From contig JAFWMR010000006.1 of assembly GCA_017513905.1 (NCBI GenBank), positions 39,291 through 103,290 of the forward strand: 64,000 nt of DNA, given 5' to 3'. Every line of letters begins with the position of its first letter. Positions within the stretch are counted from its first letter, which is position 1. The DNA comes from Candidatus Saccharimonadota bacterium (GTDB lineage: Bacteria; Patescibacteriota; Saccharimonadia; Saccharimonadales; Saccharimonadaceae). The notes beneath the pieces are model-generated. The model saw only the letters and a list, made by a program, of their open reading frames with translations. It made no database searches and was not told the origin of the DNA. Below are positions 41,616-50,393 of the stretch, in pieces. The position numbers and the translations under genes were made by a program.

Positions 41616-41726
41616 GACTACTATCGACAAAAGTAGAAAAACTTGCTGAAGAAAAACGAAAAACTTGCAATCCGAACCCCCGACTTTTTCACTAAACATC
41701 TGTTATTATAGACAAATGTTCATTTA

Positions 41727-42860
41727 TTATGTGATTAATTCAGCTTCAAGCTCATCTGGAGCGGCATAATGTAAGTGTTCATGTGGCCTTTCTGAGTTGT
41801 ACCACTTCATAAAATTACTAAGATATATAGTCAACTCCCTGAAAGACCTTGGATATTCTTTCCGGAATATTCCTTCTCGCTTCAGAGTATTAAAGAACGA
41901 TTCAGCTACGGCGTTATCATGTGGAATGCCAGGTCTAGAGTAAGAGTGCTTCACATTCAATGAAGATAGCAGTTTATTGAAACTGTAAGATGCATAGGGG
42001 CTACCGTTGTCTGTATGGATAATCAATTTTGTCGGTTTTCTCGTACTATATGCAGTCAGAAAAACACGCTTCACTAGTTGGGCGCTATTGTTTGTTCCGA
42101 CGCCGTAGCTAACCAGCTTTCTTGAGAACAAATCAACATACGCACATACGTAATAATGACGATTATGTACTACAAACACAGTAACGTCACTAACCCGTAC
42201 TTGATTTGGCGCTTCTGGCTTAAGAGTCTGGCTGGAATGTGCGGATTCTCTTAACTGCCTAGAAATTAAAAAGTGAGTTTTATCAGCGGAGCTTCTTAGG
42301 CTGATCATCCCGGTTTTGACCATTATCTTTCGAACATACTCTTTAGAGATAGGTTTGCCCATTTTATGCATGATGGCTGTTATTTTTCTCGCTCCGTAAA
42401 CGTGGCCGCTGTTCTCAAAAATGGAACGGATTATTTCGGTATATTCTGCTTCGCGTTTTATAAACCATGCATCCTCATTCTTATTGCGAAGCCTGTGGTT
42501 TAAATACGAAGACCTGTTCACCTCGAGAGCTTCGCATTGTACATGTAGGCTTTCTTTGCCATACTCGTTATCAATGATCTTCATACGTTCTTTTAGCGGT
42601 ATATTTTTGATGATAGTTCGATGTAAGAACTCTATTTGAGCTTCAATTTTATTTGTATGGCTAATCAACTTTGCAACATTAATTGGAGAACTGTTCTGTA
42701 GTTTTGTTCTGCGCATACTATTTCTAGAAAAATCCCTCGTCCATTTATACAAAGTACTACGAGCAATTCCGTGATTTTCGCAGATGGTTTTAACTGGAGT
42801 GCCATCATAATAGAGCTGCAAAATCTTCGTTTTTCTTTCTAAGCTAATCCTTCTTCTCAT
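41727..42860 (-). mobile_element. IS3-family transposase, single reading frame
   Basis: Transposase of 377 residues. The N-terminal HTH (ISLERKTKILQLYYDGTPVK...HGIARSTLYKWTRDF) corresponds to OrfA, and the rest to OrfB with an HTH_21 segment (VYGARKITAIMHKMGKPISKEYVRKIM) and an integrase core. Catalytic DDE residues are visible in VSDVTVF, HTDNGSPYAS and NAVAESFFNTLKRE (E). In most IS3 elements OrfA and OrfB are joined by a -1 frameshift; here they form one continuous frame. I could not find convincing terminal inverted repeats or a target duplication, so the element may be decayed at its ends. It lies about 170 bp after tRNA-Tyr. Confidence 0.88.
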
Positions 42861-42975
42861 GGTTAGATTATAAGAAGGGCCGAAAGCTTAATCAATGACG
42901 TTTCGATATTGCTGCTCGATGTTATTTCTGCATTCGTCGGGTAAGCTGGGAACAGGATTTCTCTTGTTTTTATAG

Positions 42976-42981
42976 TATAAT
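42976..42981 (+). promoter_or_regulatory. -10 box of the acetyltransferase gene
   Basis: TATAAT, followed by an AGAGGTG SD about 6 nt before the ATG. Confidence 0.6.
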
Positions 42982-43005
42982 AGACATAAGAAAAGAGGTG
43001 TTCGC

Positions 43006-43659
43006 ATGAAAAACGGCAAGAAACCAGATCCCAATACAATCCATCCGATAGCAGGATATGACAAAGAAATATATGTGAAACCGACCATAACCAACAAAAA
43101 CATTATTGTTGGTGACTTTACCTATATAGCAGATTCAGAATTCGAGAGTCATGTGACGCATCACTATGATTTTAATAAAGACAAGCTAATTATCGGTAAG
43201 TTTTGCCAGATTGCAGCCGGCGTCGAGTTTGTAATGAATGGAGCAAATCATCAGATGAACGCCGTTTCTACCTTTCCGTTCTACACACTTGAAGGATGGG
43301 AACAAACACCGCCTTCGCCCGATGACTTGCCATTAAAAGGCGACACAGTGATAGGTAACGATGTATGGATCGGCCAAAATGCAACTATACTACCTGGCGT
43401 TCACATTGGTGATGGAGCCATAATTGGTGCAAGCAGTGTTGTCGGAAGTGATGTCGAACCCTATTCGATCGTTGCGGGCAATCCTGCCAGACTAATCAGG
43501 AAGAGGTTCAGCGATAAACTAATTGATATTCTTGAAGAGTTGAAATGGTGGGATCTTAGTATCGAAGAAATCAATGCACTCATCCCAACATTGACATCTG
43601 GAGATATAGAGAAGGTAACAGGAGAACTCAAGAAAGCACTCGAAGCTAAGAACTATTAG
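43006..43659 (+). CDS. Vat/CatB-type xenobiotic acetyltransferase
   Basis: Hexapeptide-repeat acetyltransferase of 217 residues, the usual Vat length. The left-handed beta-helix repeats are clear in [20 protein letters not shown], followed by [12 protein letters not shown] and a C-terminal KWW segment. The MNGANHQMN stretch carries the catalytic His region of streptogramin A (Vat) and CatB chloramphenicol acetyltransferases. It may acetylate an antibiotic or a sugar; sequence alone does not separate these. It is directly behind the IS3-family transposase with its own promoter and SD, so acquisition by transfer is plausible. Confidence 0.8.
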   Translation: MKNGKKPDPNTIHPIAGYDKEIYVKPTITNKNIIVGDFTYIADSEFESHVTHHYDFNKDKLIIGKFCQIAAGVEFVMNGANHQMNAVSTFPFYTLEGWEQTPPSPDDLPLKGDTVIGNDVWIGQNATILPGVHIGDGAIIGASSVVGSDVEPYSIVAGNPARLIRKRFSDKLIDILEELKWWDLSIEEINALIPTLTSGDIEKVTGELKKALEAKNY

Positions 43660-44080
43660 AACGTGTCGCTTGCTTCAAATAGTGTAGAATCATTATCGAA
43701 ACCAGAAACCATTTTTACACGGTTTAGTGCAATAACGGCCAAATCGTGTAAAACAAGAAAAGACGTATCACTATTAACGCAAAAACACACAAGGTTTTTA
43801 TCGACATTTTGCATAATGCAGAATGTCTTTTTTGTTATTTTCTATCTGTTGGCAAACCAAAAATTACATGGCTGGTGTTGTAATCTTGACATAGTATCAT
43901 TTTTATTGCCTTTCTGTATTATCTATAAATGATATGTATGACGCACTCGACACAAAAAGGATCAATTAGAAACGTTTATACACGATTCCTAGTTGCAAGT
44001 AAAGAAAACAGCTATTTGAATAATAAATAGAGAGAGTATGCACGGCGTATCCTATTGCTTTTTATCATAATATGCTATAC
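43660..44080. other. Intergenic stretch, no supported gene
   Basis: About 420 bp, A+T rich. Open frames here lack start signals and family resemblance. The right end carries the promoter of the next surface gene. Confidence 0.5.
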
Positions 44081-44085
44081 TAAGC

Positions 44086-44102
44086 ATAAGTAGAGTTGTA
44101 AA
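44086..44102 (+). promoter_or_regulatory. Extended -10 promoter and TAAGCATAAGTA box, copy 2
   Basis: TATGCTATACT followed by TAAGCATAAGTAGAGT, matching the promoter of the surface gene at 189 over about 25 bp. Confidence 0.6.
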
Positions 44103-44141
44103 AATATAGTAACAGCTAACAAAAAGGTCATTATAAACACT

Positions 44142-45941
44142 ATGCATCAGTATAGAACATATATTGGAGTAGGCTCACTTTTAGGTCTCACTCTTCTTTC
44201 CGGCGCAGTCCTCACTGCTCCACGGGCCAATGCCGACACTTCCGGCACTGTAGACATTACAATTAACGTTCCCACTGCCTGTAGCCTTTCTGCTACTAAC
44301 AATACTCTCACTAAGACCATTAATCCTGGTACAGCAGATACTATTGGTACTTCCAACATTAAAGCTCTATGCAATGATGCTAATGGCTTTGCTATCTATG
44401 CTGTAGGCTATACCGATGAACAATATGGCAATAACTACCTCACTACCGACCTTGGTGATAACTATAAAATAGCTACAAACAATACAGCTTCTCCTTCTAC
44501 TTCCCAATGGAATATGACGATTGATAATGATGATGTAACTGGTGACCATGTTGCTACTATAGAAAATGATTTTGACCAAGCTCACATTATCCCAACTACC
44601 TATACTAAGATTGCTTCCTTTGCTTCCGCTACCGACCAAACCATCGGTTCTAATTTAACGGCTCAGTTTGATGCTTATATTGCTCCTAATCAACCTGCTG
44701 GGACTTATCAAGGTAAGGTGAAGTTTGTGCTAGTGCACCCTTCTACTCATACCGCTCCGGACACTCCAATCGCAGTCTCAGGCCAAATCTGTTATTATGG
44801 CAATGGTGCTGATAGCGGCTCTATGGCTTGCCAGACTACGATTGATATAAATAATTCTACTACCGCCCTCTCTGCTAATGCTGAGGCTCAACTTCGTGCT
44901 TCTAACTTCTCTCGCGCTGGTTATGGCTTTACTGGTTGGAATACTAAAGAAGACGGTACTGGCACGCAATATGGCCCGATGGAAACTATTACCTTCACAG
45001 AAGACATGTACAACAATGGCTTAGTCCTCTTCGCCAACTGGAAGGCTGCAGAAACTGGCGTTACTATGCAAACCTTTAACGACACGATTTCTCCATACTC
45101 CACTATGCCAAATGGTTCTGTTATCGCTCTTAAAGACATTCGCGATAATGACGTCTATGCTATTGCTAAACTTGCTGATGGCAACTGGTGGATGATAGAA
45201 AACTTAAGACTAGACTATGACGCTAACATTACTCCAACTAACACCCAAAGCAACAATAGTGCCTTTGGTGGGGTCTTTGCGGGGCTAGCTGAGCCAGAAA
45301 CTGACAACTTCTCTAACACCACTATCCCTAACTCTCTCTACACTACCAACACCGCCTCTACCACCCTAAAAGTTATTACTGGCAGCTACCAAAGCTTTCG
45401 TTTTCCTCGCTACAACAATAGTAACACCGCTTCTCCTACTATTAATAGTACTAACTCTTATACAAATATATACAGCTACGGTAACTATTACAGTTGGCCA
45501 GCCGCTGTAGCAGACACTACATACCACGGCGCTACCAACAATCAATCTGCCACTACTACCTCTCTTTGCCCCACTGGTTGGCACTTACCCAAGGGCGGCA
45601 ATAAGTCTAACGAAGCCAACAGCGAATGGTGGATTCTTGCCAATAGTACCGTAGGTACGAATCCGGCTAATTACACTTCAAGAACCGACCCATACTACGT
45701 TGGTACACCTGAAGGTCCAGAGGCTTCTAACGCTTTAAGGCGTTATCCAAATAACTTGGTATATTCTGGGTACTACTTTGTTTCATTTATCAGTTTCTAT
45801 GGTTCACAAGGCCGCTATTGGTCTAGTACCGTTAGCACTGCCGGCCCTTACCAGGAAAACCTTACTAGTAGTTTCGTTTACCCAGGCACGGAAGTTAGCA
45901 GCTATTTCTACGGATTAACTGTCCGTTGTCTTGCAGACTAA
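44142..45941 (+). CDS. Surface protein with InlB B-repeat and FISUMP domain
   Basis: Secreted protein of 599 residues. The first ~205 residues (signal peptide plus N-domain) are closely similar to those of the proteins at 189 and 47508. Next come one InlB B-repeat (about 212-300; GYGFTGWNTKEDGTGTQYG) and a Fibrobacter succinogenes major paralogous (FISUMP) domain (about 310-599) with WWMIENLRLDYD, LCPTGWHLPK and a final YFYGLTVRCLAD. FISUMP domains are common in large families of cell-surface proteins of gut bacteria and CPR; the molecular role is unclear. The shared promoter suggests coregulation with the gene at 189. Confidence 0.88.
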   Translation: MHQYRTYIGVGSLLGLTLLSGAVLTAPRANADTSGTVDITINVPTACSLSATNNTLTKTINPGTADTIGTSNIKALCNDANGFAIYAVGYTDEQYGNNYLTTDLGDNYKIATNNTASPSTSQWNMTIDNDDVTGDHVATIENDFDQAHIIPTTYTKIASFASATDQTIGSNLTAQFDAYIAPNQPAGTYQGKVKFVLVHPSTHTAPDTPIAVSGQICYYGNGADSGSMACQTTIDINNSTTALSANAEAQLRASNFSRAGYGFTGWNTKEDGTGTQYGPMETITFTEDMYNNGLVLFANWKAAETGVTMQTFNDTISPYSTMPNGSVIALKDIRDNDVYAIAKLADGNWWMIENLRLDYDANITPTNTQSNNSAFGGVFAGLAEPETDNFSNTTIPNSLYTTNTASTTLKVITGSYQSFRFPRYNNSNTASPTINSTNSYTNIYSYGNYYSWPAAVADTTYHGATNNQSATTTSLCPTGWHLPKGGNKSNEANSEWWILANSTVGTNPANYTSRTDPYYVGTPEGPEASNALRRYPNNLVYSGYYFVSFISFYGSQGRYWSSTVSTAGPYQENLTSSFVYPGTEVSSYFYGLTVRCLAD

Positions 45942-45959
45942 CTAAAACTATGACTAAAG

Positions 45960-45987
45960 GCCGACAGATAAATACTGTCGGTTTTTT
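45960..45987 (+). terminator. Terminator
   Basis: CCGACAG-ATAAATA-CTGTCGG followed by six T. Confidence 0.88.
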
Positions 45988-46099
45988 AGTAAACAACAGA
46001 TCGGAATACTGACCCCATTGACACATATGACATATGATGACACAAAAGACAGAAGAAAACAGAGAAAACTGTTAGAGATTGACATTGGATACGCTACAT

Positions 46100-46175
46100 C
46101 AAAGATCTCATCTGAAACGATAAGTTAGAGCGTTTCAGCCATATCATACAGGAGTGAATGGCTATATGGCCTAGG
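46100..46175. other. Hairpin-rich intergenic segment
   Basis: Two adjacent inverted repeats: CTGAAACG / CGTTTCAG (46112-46119 with 46131-46138) and GCCATAT / ATATGGC just after. Could be a small structured RNA or a recombination site; no family recognised. Confidence 0.3.
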
Positions 46176-46270
46176 CGAACAAGCACTAATTGAGGTTTTT
46201 CTCTACGGTTTTCACTAAATCTAATACTCAGAGATAGTGCATGGTAATGCTTTATTGTATAATAACAGAT

Positions 46271-46732
46271 ATGGAAATTAGAAAAGCAACAATTGAAGAT
46301 ATTTCGCGTATTGCAGAGATACTAGTGTTTTCTAAAAGGAAAAACTATCGAAGCATCTTCAATAATGACATAGGTTCTTTTATTGATTTACAGGTCTATC
46401 CGTTAGCTAAATCATACTCTGATAATCCAGATTTGTTGGATGATATCTTGGTCTATGATGACAAGTTCGTCAAAGGCTTAATATCTATTGACGGTTCTGA
46501 AATAAAAGAATTATATGTAGATCCATTCTTTGAAGGAAAGGGCATCGGCGGAAAGCTGTTAGAATACGCTATATCTAAATATCATTGTAAAGAGCTTTGG
46601 GTATTGGATAAGAATGATCGAGCAAAAAAGTTTTACAATCGACACGGGTTTACCGAAACAGGTGAAGTTAGGGAAGTGCTTGAAGCTCCTAAGTCCGGAA
46701 TACTTGAATGTAAAATGGCCAGAAGAAGCTAA
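46271..46732 (+). CDS. GNAT-family N-acetyltransferase
   Basis: The 153-residue acetyltransferase has the GNAT fold. The acetyl-CoA loop is VDPFFEGKGIGGKLL (about residues 84-98), and the final motif is KKFYNRHGFTETG. The substrate is unknown. I chose the ATG at 46271 because a TATAAT (46258-46263) ends 7 nt before it, which makes the longer frame from 46241 unlikely; the message would be leaderless. Confidence 0.88.
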   Translation: MEIRKATIEDISRIAEILVFSKRKNYRSIFNNDIGSFIDLQVYPLAKSYSDNPDLLDDILVYDDKFVKGLISIDGSEIKELYVDPFFEGKGIGGKLLEYAISKYHCKELWVLDKNDRAKKFYNRHGFTETGEVREVLEAPKSGILECKMARRS

Positions 46733-46865
46733 CGGGCTATTTTAGGATATGTCAAAAACAAAATACAATGTGTCATATTTTACGCTTCTTGTCAAATTCA
46801 CGTAGGAGTATTTACGACACGTCACTATCAACGTAAAACACGCATTGCATTAATACATAAAACAT

Positions 46866-46893
46866 TAAAAAGCGCCCTGCCTGGGGGCGCCTA
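46866..46893 (-). terminator. Terminator of the 46.9-kb membrane protein gene
   Basis: GCGCCC / GGGCGC hairpin followed by a T-run on the minus strand. Confidence 0.8.
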
Positions 46894-46923
46894 TAATTAT
46901 AAGGATATCAATATTGGTTTTTC

Positions 46924-47373
46924 TCACGGAGCTAAACTGCCTTTGGGGATATAGAGCACTACGGTACACTTGCTGTATCCTAGCCCAAACGACCAGAAGG
47001 AAATTTTTGCATCTTGAGAATACTCGACTAATCGTGGAATCTGACAATCATCCTCCTCCACTGCAGAAATGAGATATTCCTCGCGACCGCCGTCAAGGGC
47101 AACAATATTACCATCTAGGGATTTGAGCTCAATCGTTTGGATTTCTTTCGCGGGCCCAAACCCACCAGTTGGGAGAAGAAGTCCCAGAAACACGGCAACC
47201 GCTGCGAGTACGAGCAGAATGGAAGCAAGGATTGATCGAGGCGAATAAGCCCCATGGTCGCGTCGAGCAATGATGACCGCTATCACGCAAAAGATAATGC
47301 CAATAATAATAAAACCCACAAAAAACACCAGCCTTTCTTCAACCAAAGTATCCTGTTTTGAAAGAACTCCCAC
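46924..47373 (-). CDS. Small membrane protein, unknown function
   Basis: Up to 149 residues with two membrane helices (FFVGFIIIGIIFCVIAVII and ILASILLVLAAVAVFLGLLL) and an exported C-terminal domain containing two Cys (DDCQIP and YSKCTV) that could form a disulfide. The start is uncertain: the GTG at 47373 lies in a leader conserved with 41.3 kb, so the true start may be a GTG or TTG 10-18 codons further in, after GAAAGG. Function unknown. Confidence 0.6.
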   Translation of the reverse strand: MGVLSKQDTLVEERLVFFVGFIIIGIIFCVIAVIIARRDHGAYSPRSILASILLVLAAVAVFLGLLLPTGGFGPAKEIQTIELKSLDGNIVALDGGREEYLISAVEEDDCQIPRLVEYSQDAKISFWSFGLGYSKCTVVLYIPKGSLAP

Positions 47374-47395
47374 GTAGGGTGAATAATATTATAAC
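47343..47395 (-). promoter_or_regulatory. Promoter and conserved leader, copy 2
   Basis: TATAAT on the minus strand, then GGGAGTTCTTTCAAAACAGGA, which aligns with the leader of the unrelated gene at 40478. Confidence 0.5.
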
Positions 47396-47507
47396 ATAAA
47401 CACTATAATAAATCAATGTAAATGCATCTTGCTTTTAACGTCGCAGTTGGTATAATAACCTTAAGTAATTAGATCATTTTATAAAAGTGAGAGGTAATAC
47501 TACCATT

Positions 47508-49634
47508 ATGCATAGCCATAAAGCTTTAATTGGAGTCGGAGCTTTGTTCTCCTTCGCCGTCTTTTCTTTTATCGTCTTAACTGCTCCACTCACCTACGCT
47601 GACACATCTTCCACTGTTAATCTCAGGGTTAATATTCCTACCGCCTGTTCTCTCACTCCTGCCGAAGAAACTATTACTAAAGAATTTGTTCCAGGTACGG
47701 CTGGTCCTATCGGTACTGCTAGCCTCAAAGCCATCTGTAATGATCCAGGTGGTTTTGCAATATATACCATAGGCTATACTAATAATACACATGGCAACAC
47801 TGATCTAATTACGACTATTGACAATACCCAGTACAGCATTCACACTGGCCTAGGTAGTAGTGGCGATTCTAATTGGAACATGACCGTCAGTAATGCAGAT
47901 ATTGCCGGCAACTACAGAGCAACTATAGAAAATGATTTTGATAGATCTCATATCATACCAGACGTTAATACTAAAATCGCAACCGTCAGCTCTACTACCG
48001 ACCAAGCTACCGGTACCAATCTATCCGTAGCCTACAATGCCTATATTGCTCCAAATCAATATCCTGGCACCTATCAAGGGAAAGTTAAGTTCACTCTCGT
48101 GCATCCGAGCGATCATAGTGCACCGGTTAGTCGTCCTGCTACTCTTGATACTGGACGAAACGTCAACGCCAAGATGAAATCTATGGCTGCAGGCTCAACT
48201 AAATCATACGACTCTGTCGATGAGCTCATTAAATCCATCCAAGCTTCCGGCACCCTTCCGAACGACTTCGTTCCATCCGACGCTAACACTATTTCTCTGC
48301 CAGATGCCGAGAATCCAGTCTATATTTTCTTCGACAATACCAATGGTGCAGGTATTATGTATATCTATTCCGGCAATGCTACGCCAGTCATGAATCCAGA
48401 TTCGTCATATTTATTCAATGATTTGCGCAATCTTTATGCCGCTACCGGCATATCTACTTGGGACGCCCATCTAGTAACGGACATGAACCATATGTTTTGT
48501 TATGCCGGAAAAAGCACTTCTTATCCATTCGAACTCGACCTCGCATCATGGGATGTATCGAACGTGACAAACATGAGCAATATGTTCCAAGAATCTGGCC
48601 AAAGCACTCAAAGCTGGACGATAAACGGATTATCCAACTGGGACACATCTAGCGTAACGAATATGAATAACATGTTTAGCTTTGCTGGCCAAAGCGCCGC
48701 TCCGACTTGGTCACTTGATCTTTCTTCTTGGGACACTTCCAACGTGACGAACATGAATGGTATGTTTCGTAATACCGGTCAATCGACTCCATCCAATTAC
48801 ATTCTGGATGTTTCGTCTTGGAATACGTCCAGCGTGACAGACATGGCCAATATGTTCCAACAGGCCGGTCAGAGCGCCACTAACCAATGGGTTATCAATG
48901 GTTTGTCTAATTGGGATACTTCTAGCGTTGTAAATATGAGCAACATGTTTAGTTTTGCGGGCCGAAGCATCAATGCTTGGTCGCTCGATCTTTCTTCTTG
49001 GAACACATCTGGCGTAACAAATATGAGCGGCATGTTCCAAGATGCTGGCCAGAGCGCAATCAATGGCTTTACGCTCAACGTTGCATCATGGAATACTTCC
49101 AACGTAACGGACATGAGTAACATGTTCAGAGAATCGGGCCAATTTTCTAAGAGCTGGACCATAAATGGATTGTCTAACTGGAACACATCTAATGTGACGA
49201 ATATGAATTATATGTTTGGCTTTGCTGGTAAGGCTGCTTCATCATTCGAAATCGATCTTTCTTCTTGGAACACCGAAAGAGTAACGGACATGGGGTATAT
49301 GTTCAGGGAATCTGGTCAAACTGCTGTCACTTGGGCTATTGGCGATATTTCCTCGTGGGACACCTCCAATGTTGAAAATATGAGCCATATGTTCAGCTAT
49401 GTTAGTCATGATACAACCAACTTTAAGCTTGACCTCTCCTCTTGGAATACTTCCAAAGTAACAGATATGGATGATATGTTCCAAGAATCTGGCCAGTGGG
49501 CCACTACATGGTCTATCATCATCCCGCGAACGAATGGAAATAGCATCAATAACACTACCAGCCAAATGTTTGGTAGCACATCGTCTACCTACGCATCACC
49601 AATAAGTGGTAAAAGTTTCACATTAGCTCCATAG
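47508..49634 (+). CDS. BspA-like DUF285 repeat surface protein, long form
   Basis: Secreted protein of about 708 residues. Signal peptide and N-domain (1-212) are paralogous to the proteins at 189 and 44142. The linker with VYIFFDNTNGAGIMYIYSG matches the protein at 189. Twelve DUF285 repeats (about 312-665) follow, and the tail IPRTNGN...SGKSFTLAP is also shared with the protein at 189. It is thus a longer version of that protein with five more repeats. The ATG at 47508 begins the signal peptide and is chosen over the GTG at 47487. The upstream region has TATAAT near 47450 but not the TAAGCATAAGTA box. Confidence 0.87.
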   Translation: MHSHKALIGVGALFSFAVFSFIVLTAPLTYADTSSTVNLRVNIPTACSLTPAEETITKEFVPGTAGPIGTASLKAICNDPGGFAIYTIGYTNNTHGNTDLITTIDNTQYSIHTGLGSSGDSNWNMTVSNADIAGNYRATIENDFDRSHIIPDVNTKIATVSSTTDQATGTNLSVAYNAYIAPNQYPGTYQGKVKFTLVHPSDHSAPVSRPATLDTGRNVNAKMKSMAAGSTKSYDSVDELIKSIQASGTLPNDFVPSDANTISLPDAENPVYIFFDNTNGAGIMYIYSGNATPVMNPDSSYLFNDLRNLYAATGISTWDAHLVTDMNHMFCYAGKSTSYPFELDLASWDVSNVTNMSNMFQESGQSTQSWTINGLSNWDTSSVTNMNNMFSFAGQSAAPTWSLDLSSWDTSNVTNMNGMFRNTGQSTPSNYILDVSSWNTSSVTDMANMFQQAGQSATNQWVINGLSNWDTSSVVNMSNMFSFAGRSINAWSLDLSSWNTSGVTNMSGMFQDAGQSAINGFTLNVASWNTSNVTDMSNMFRESGQFSKSWTINGLSNWNTSNVTNMNYMFGFAGKAASSFEIDLSSWNTERVTDMGYMFRESGQTAVTWAIGDISSWDTSNVENMSHMFSYVSHDTTNFKLDLSSWNTSKVTDMDDMFQESGQWATTWSIIIPRTNGNSINNTTSQMFGSTSSTYASPISGKSFTLAP
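48440..49500 (+). repeat. DUF285 repeat tract (12 units)
   Basis: Twelve imperfect coding repeats of about 85-90 bp with the core W[DN]TSxVTxMxxMF. Alternate units share QESGQ or SFAGQ spacers, suggesting growth by pairwise duplication. Confidence 0.8.
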
Positions 49635-49649
49635 ATTAAAACACGCTAT

Positions 49650-49676
49650 TTAAAAAACTCCCCTGTCGGGGAGTTA
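49650..49676 (-). terminator. Terminator between convergent genes
   Basis: AACTCCCC-TGTC-GGGGAGTT with a T-run on the minus-strand side. Confidence 0.8.
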
Positions 49677-49680
49677 AGGT

Positions 49681-50208
49681 TCAAGTGTCCGATTCGTCCA
49701 TCATCTTTGCAGTGTTGATAAGAATCTGTTTCAACTGCGAATCAATCTGGAAACGCTTTGCGTTAGTTTCGATACTGAGCAGGAGATTGCCGTTCTTATT
49801 CCGGGAAGTCGAAGCGCGCCAATCACAGAACATCTCGACGATATCGATAAGGGTCATACCGTTAATGCCCTCGGCAAAATGTTCGGGGTGGTGTCTGTTC
49901 TTGGCATAGTGGTTATCAAGCGCTGGCTTTAGCTCGGCTAGACTGGCGTCGTATTCAGGAGTACCATATTCGAGCGACTTAAGCTTGTGGTTGACTTTAG
50001 CAAACAGTTCAACCTCCGGCGGCTCAAGCTTGGAATGATCGTGCTTTACACCCCTAGTTGTTAGCTTGTCAGAAAACCATCTGAGATTGCCTCGGACGGT
50101 TTCGATGTGATCGATTGTTGAAAGTTTACATTCGGCTACTGTCATAGAGACTTCCTTTTCGGTCGGGACTTCCTGCTCGGGCGGATTTGGCGTATTTTTA
50201 TCGGACAT
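49681..50208 (-). CDS. DUF5662-like protein
   Basis: The 175-residue soluble protein has a His/Asp pattern like that of phage-associated DUF5662 proteins: DHSKLEPPE (about 57-65), HYAKNRHHPEHF (about 100-111), and a later DIVEMFCDW. The spaced His and Asp residues suggest a metal-binding HD-like site, but activity is unknown. ATG 50208 has AAGGAGGTG in SD position and is preferred over the frame start at 50268. A TATAAT at 50269-50274 and a TGGAC / GTCCA hairpin lie in the leader. Confidence 0.6.
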   Translation of the reverse strand: MSDKNTPNPPEQEVPTEKEVSMTVAECKLSTIDHIETVRGNLRWFSDKLTTRGVKHDHSKLEPPEVELFAKVNHKLKSLEYGTPEYDASLAELKPALDNHYAKNRHHPEHFAEGINGMTLIDIVEMFCDWRASTSRNKNGNLLLSIETNAKRFQIDSQLKQILINTAKMMDESDT

Positions 50209-50381
50209 AAAACTACACCTCCTTTGTCCATTATTTTGGTAAGATTCAAGAGTGGACCCTCTGTCCATATTATATCATAAAATAGCAATAAGACAAATTA
50301 ATACAATGTAACTTTAAACATATAAAATAAAATGCATAAATAGTCAATAGAGCTCACTTTTATTAACTAATTGAAATGTGC

Positions 50382-50393
50382 TAATATAAAAGT
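50382..50393 (+). promoter_or_regulatory. -10 box of the CDF gene, leaderless type
   Basis: TGCTAATAT with the hexamer at 50382-50387, 6 nt before the ATG. Confidence 0.45.

Noticed and set aside
41574..41682. 13-bp direct repeat ATCCGAACCCCCG as attachment sites beside tRNA-Tyr
   Set aside because: One copy is part of the tRNA terminator. The spacing of 96 bp holds no gene and there is no integrase, so it is more likely a local duplication.
43663..43932. Plus-strand reading frame of 89 codons after the acetyltransferase gene
   Set aside because: It begins with GTG 4 bp after a stop with no SD or promoter, and the product is low-complexity and Ser/Phe-rich without family resemblance.
46079..46107. 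TTGACA at 46079 as a promoter for a small RNA
   Set aside because: No acceptable -10 at 16-18 bp spacing.
48711..49040. Minus-strand frames inside the DUF285 repeats
   Set aside because: Periodic antisense shadow of the coding repeats.
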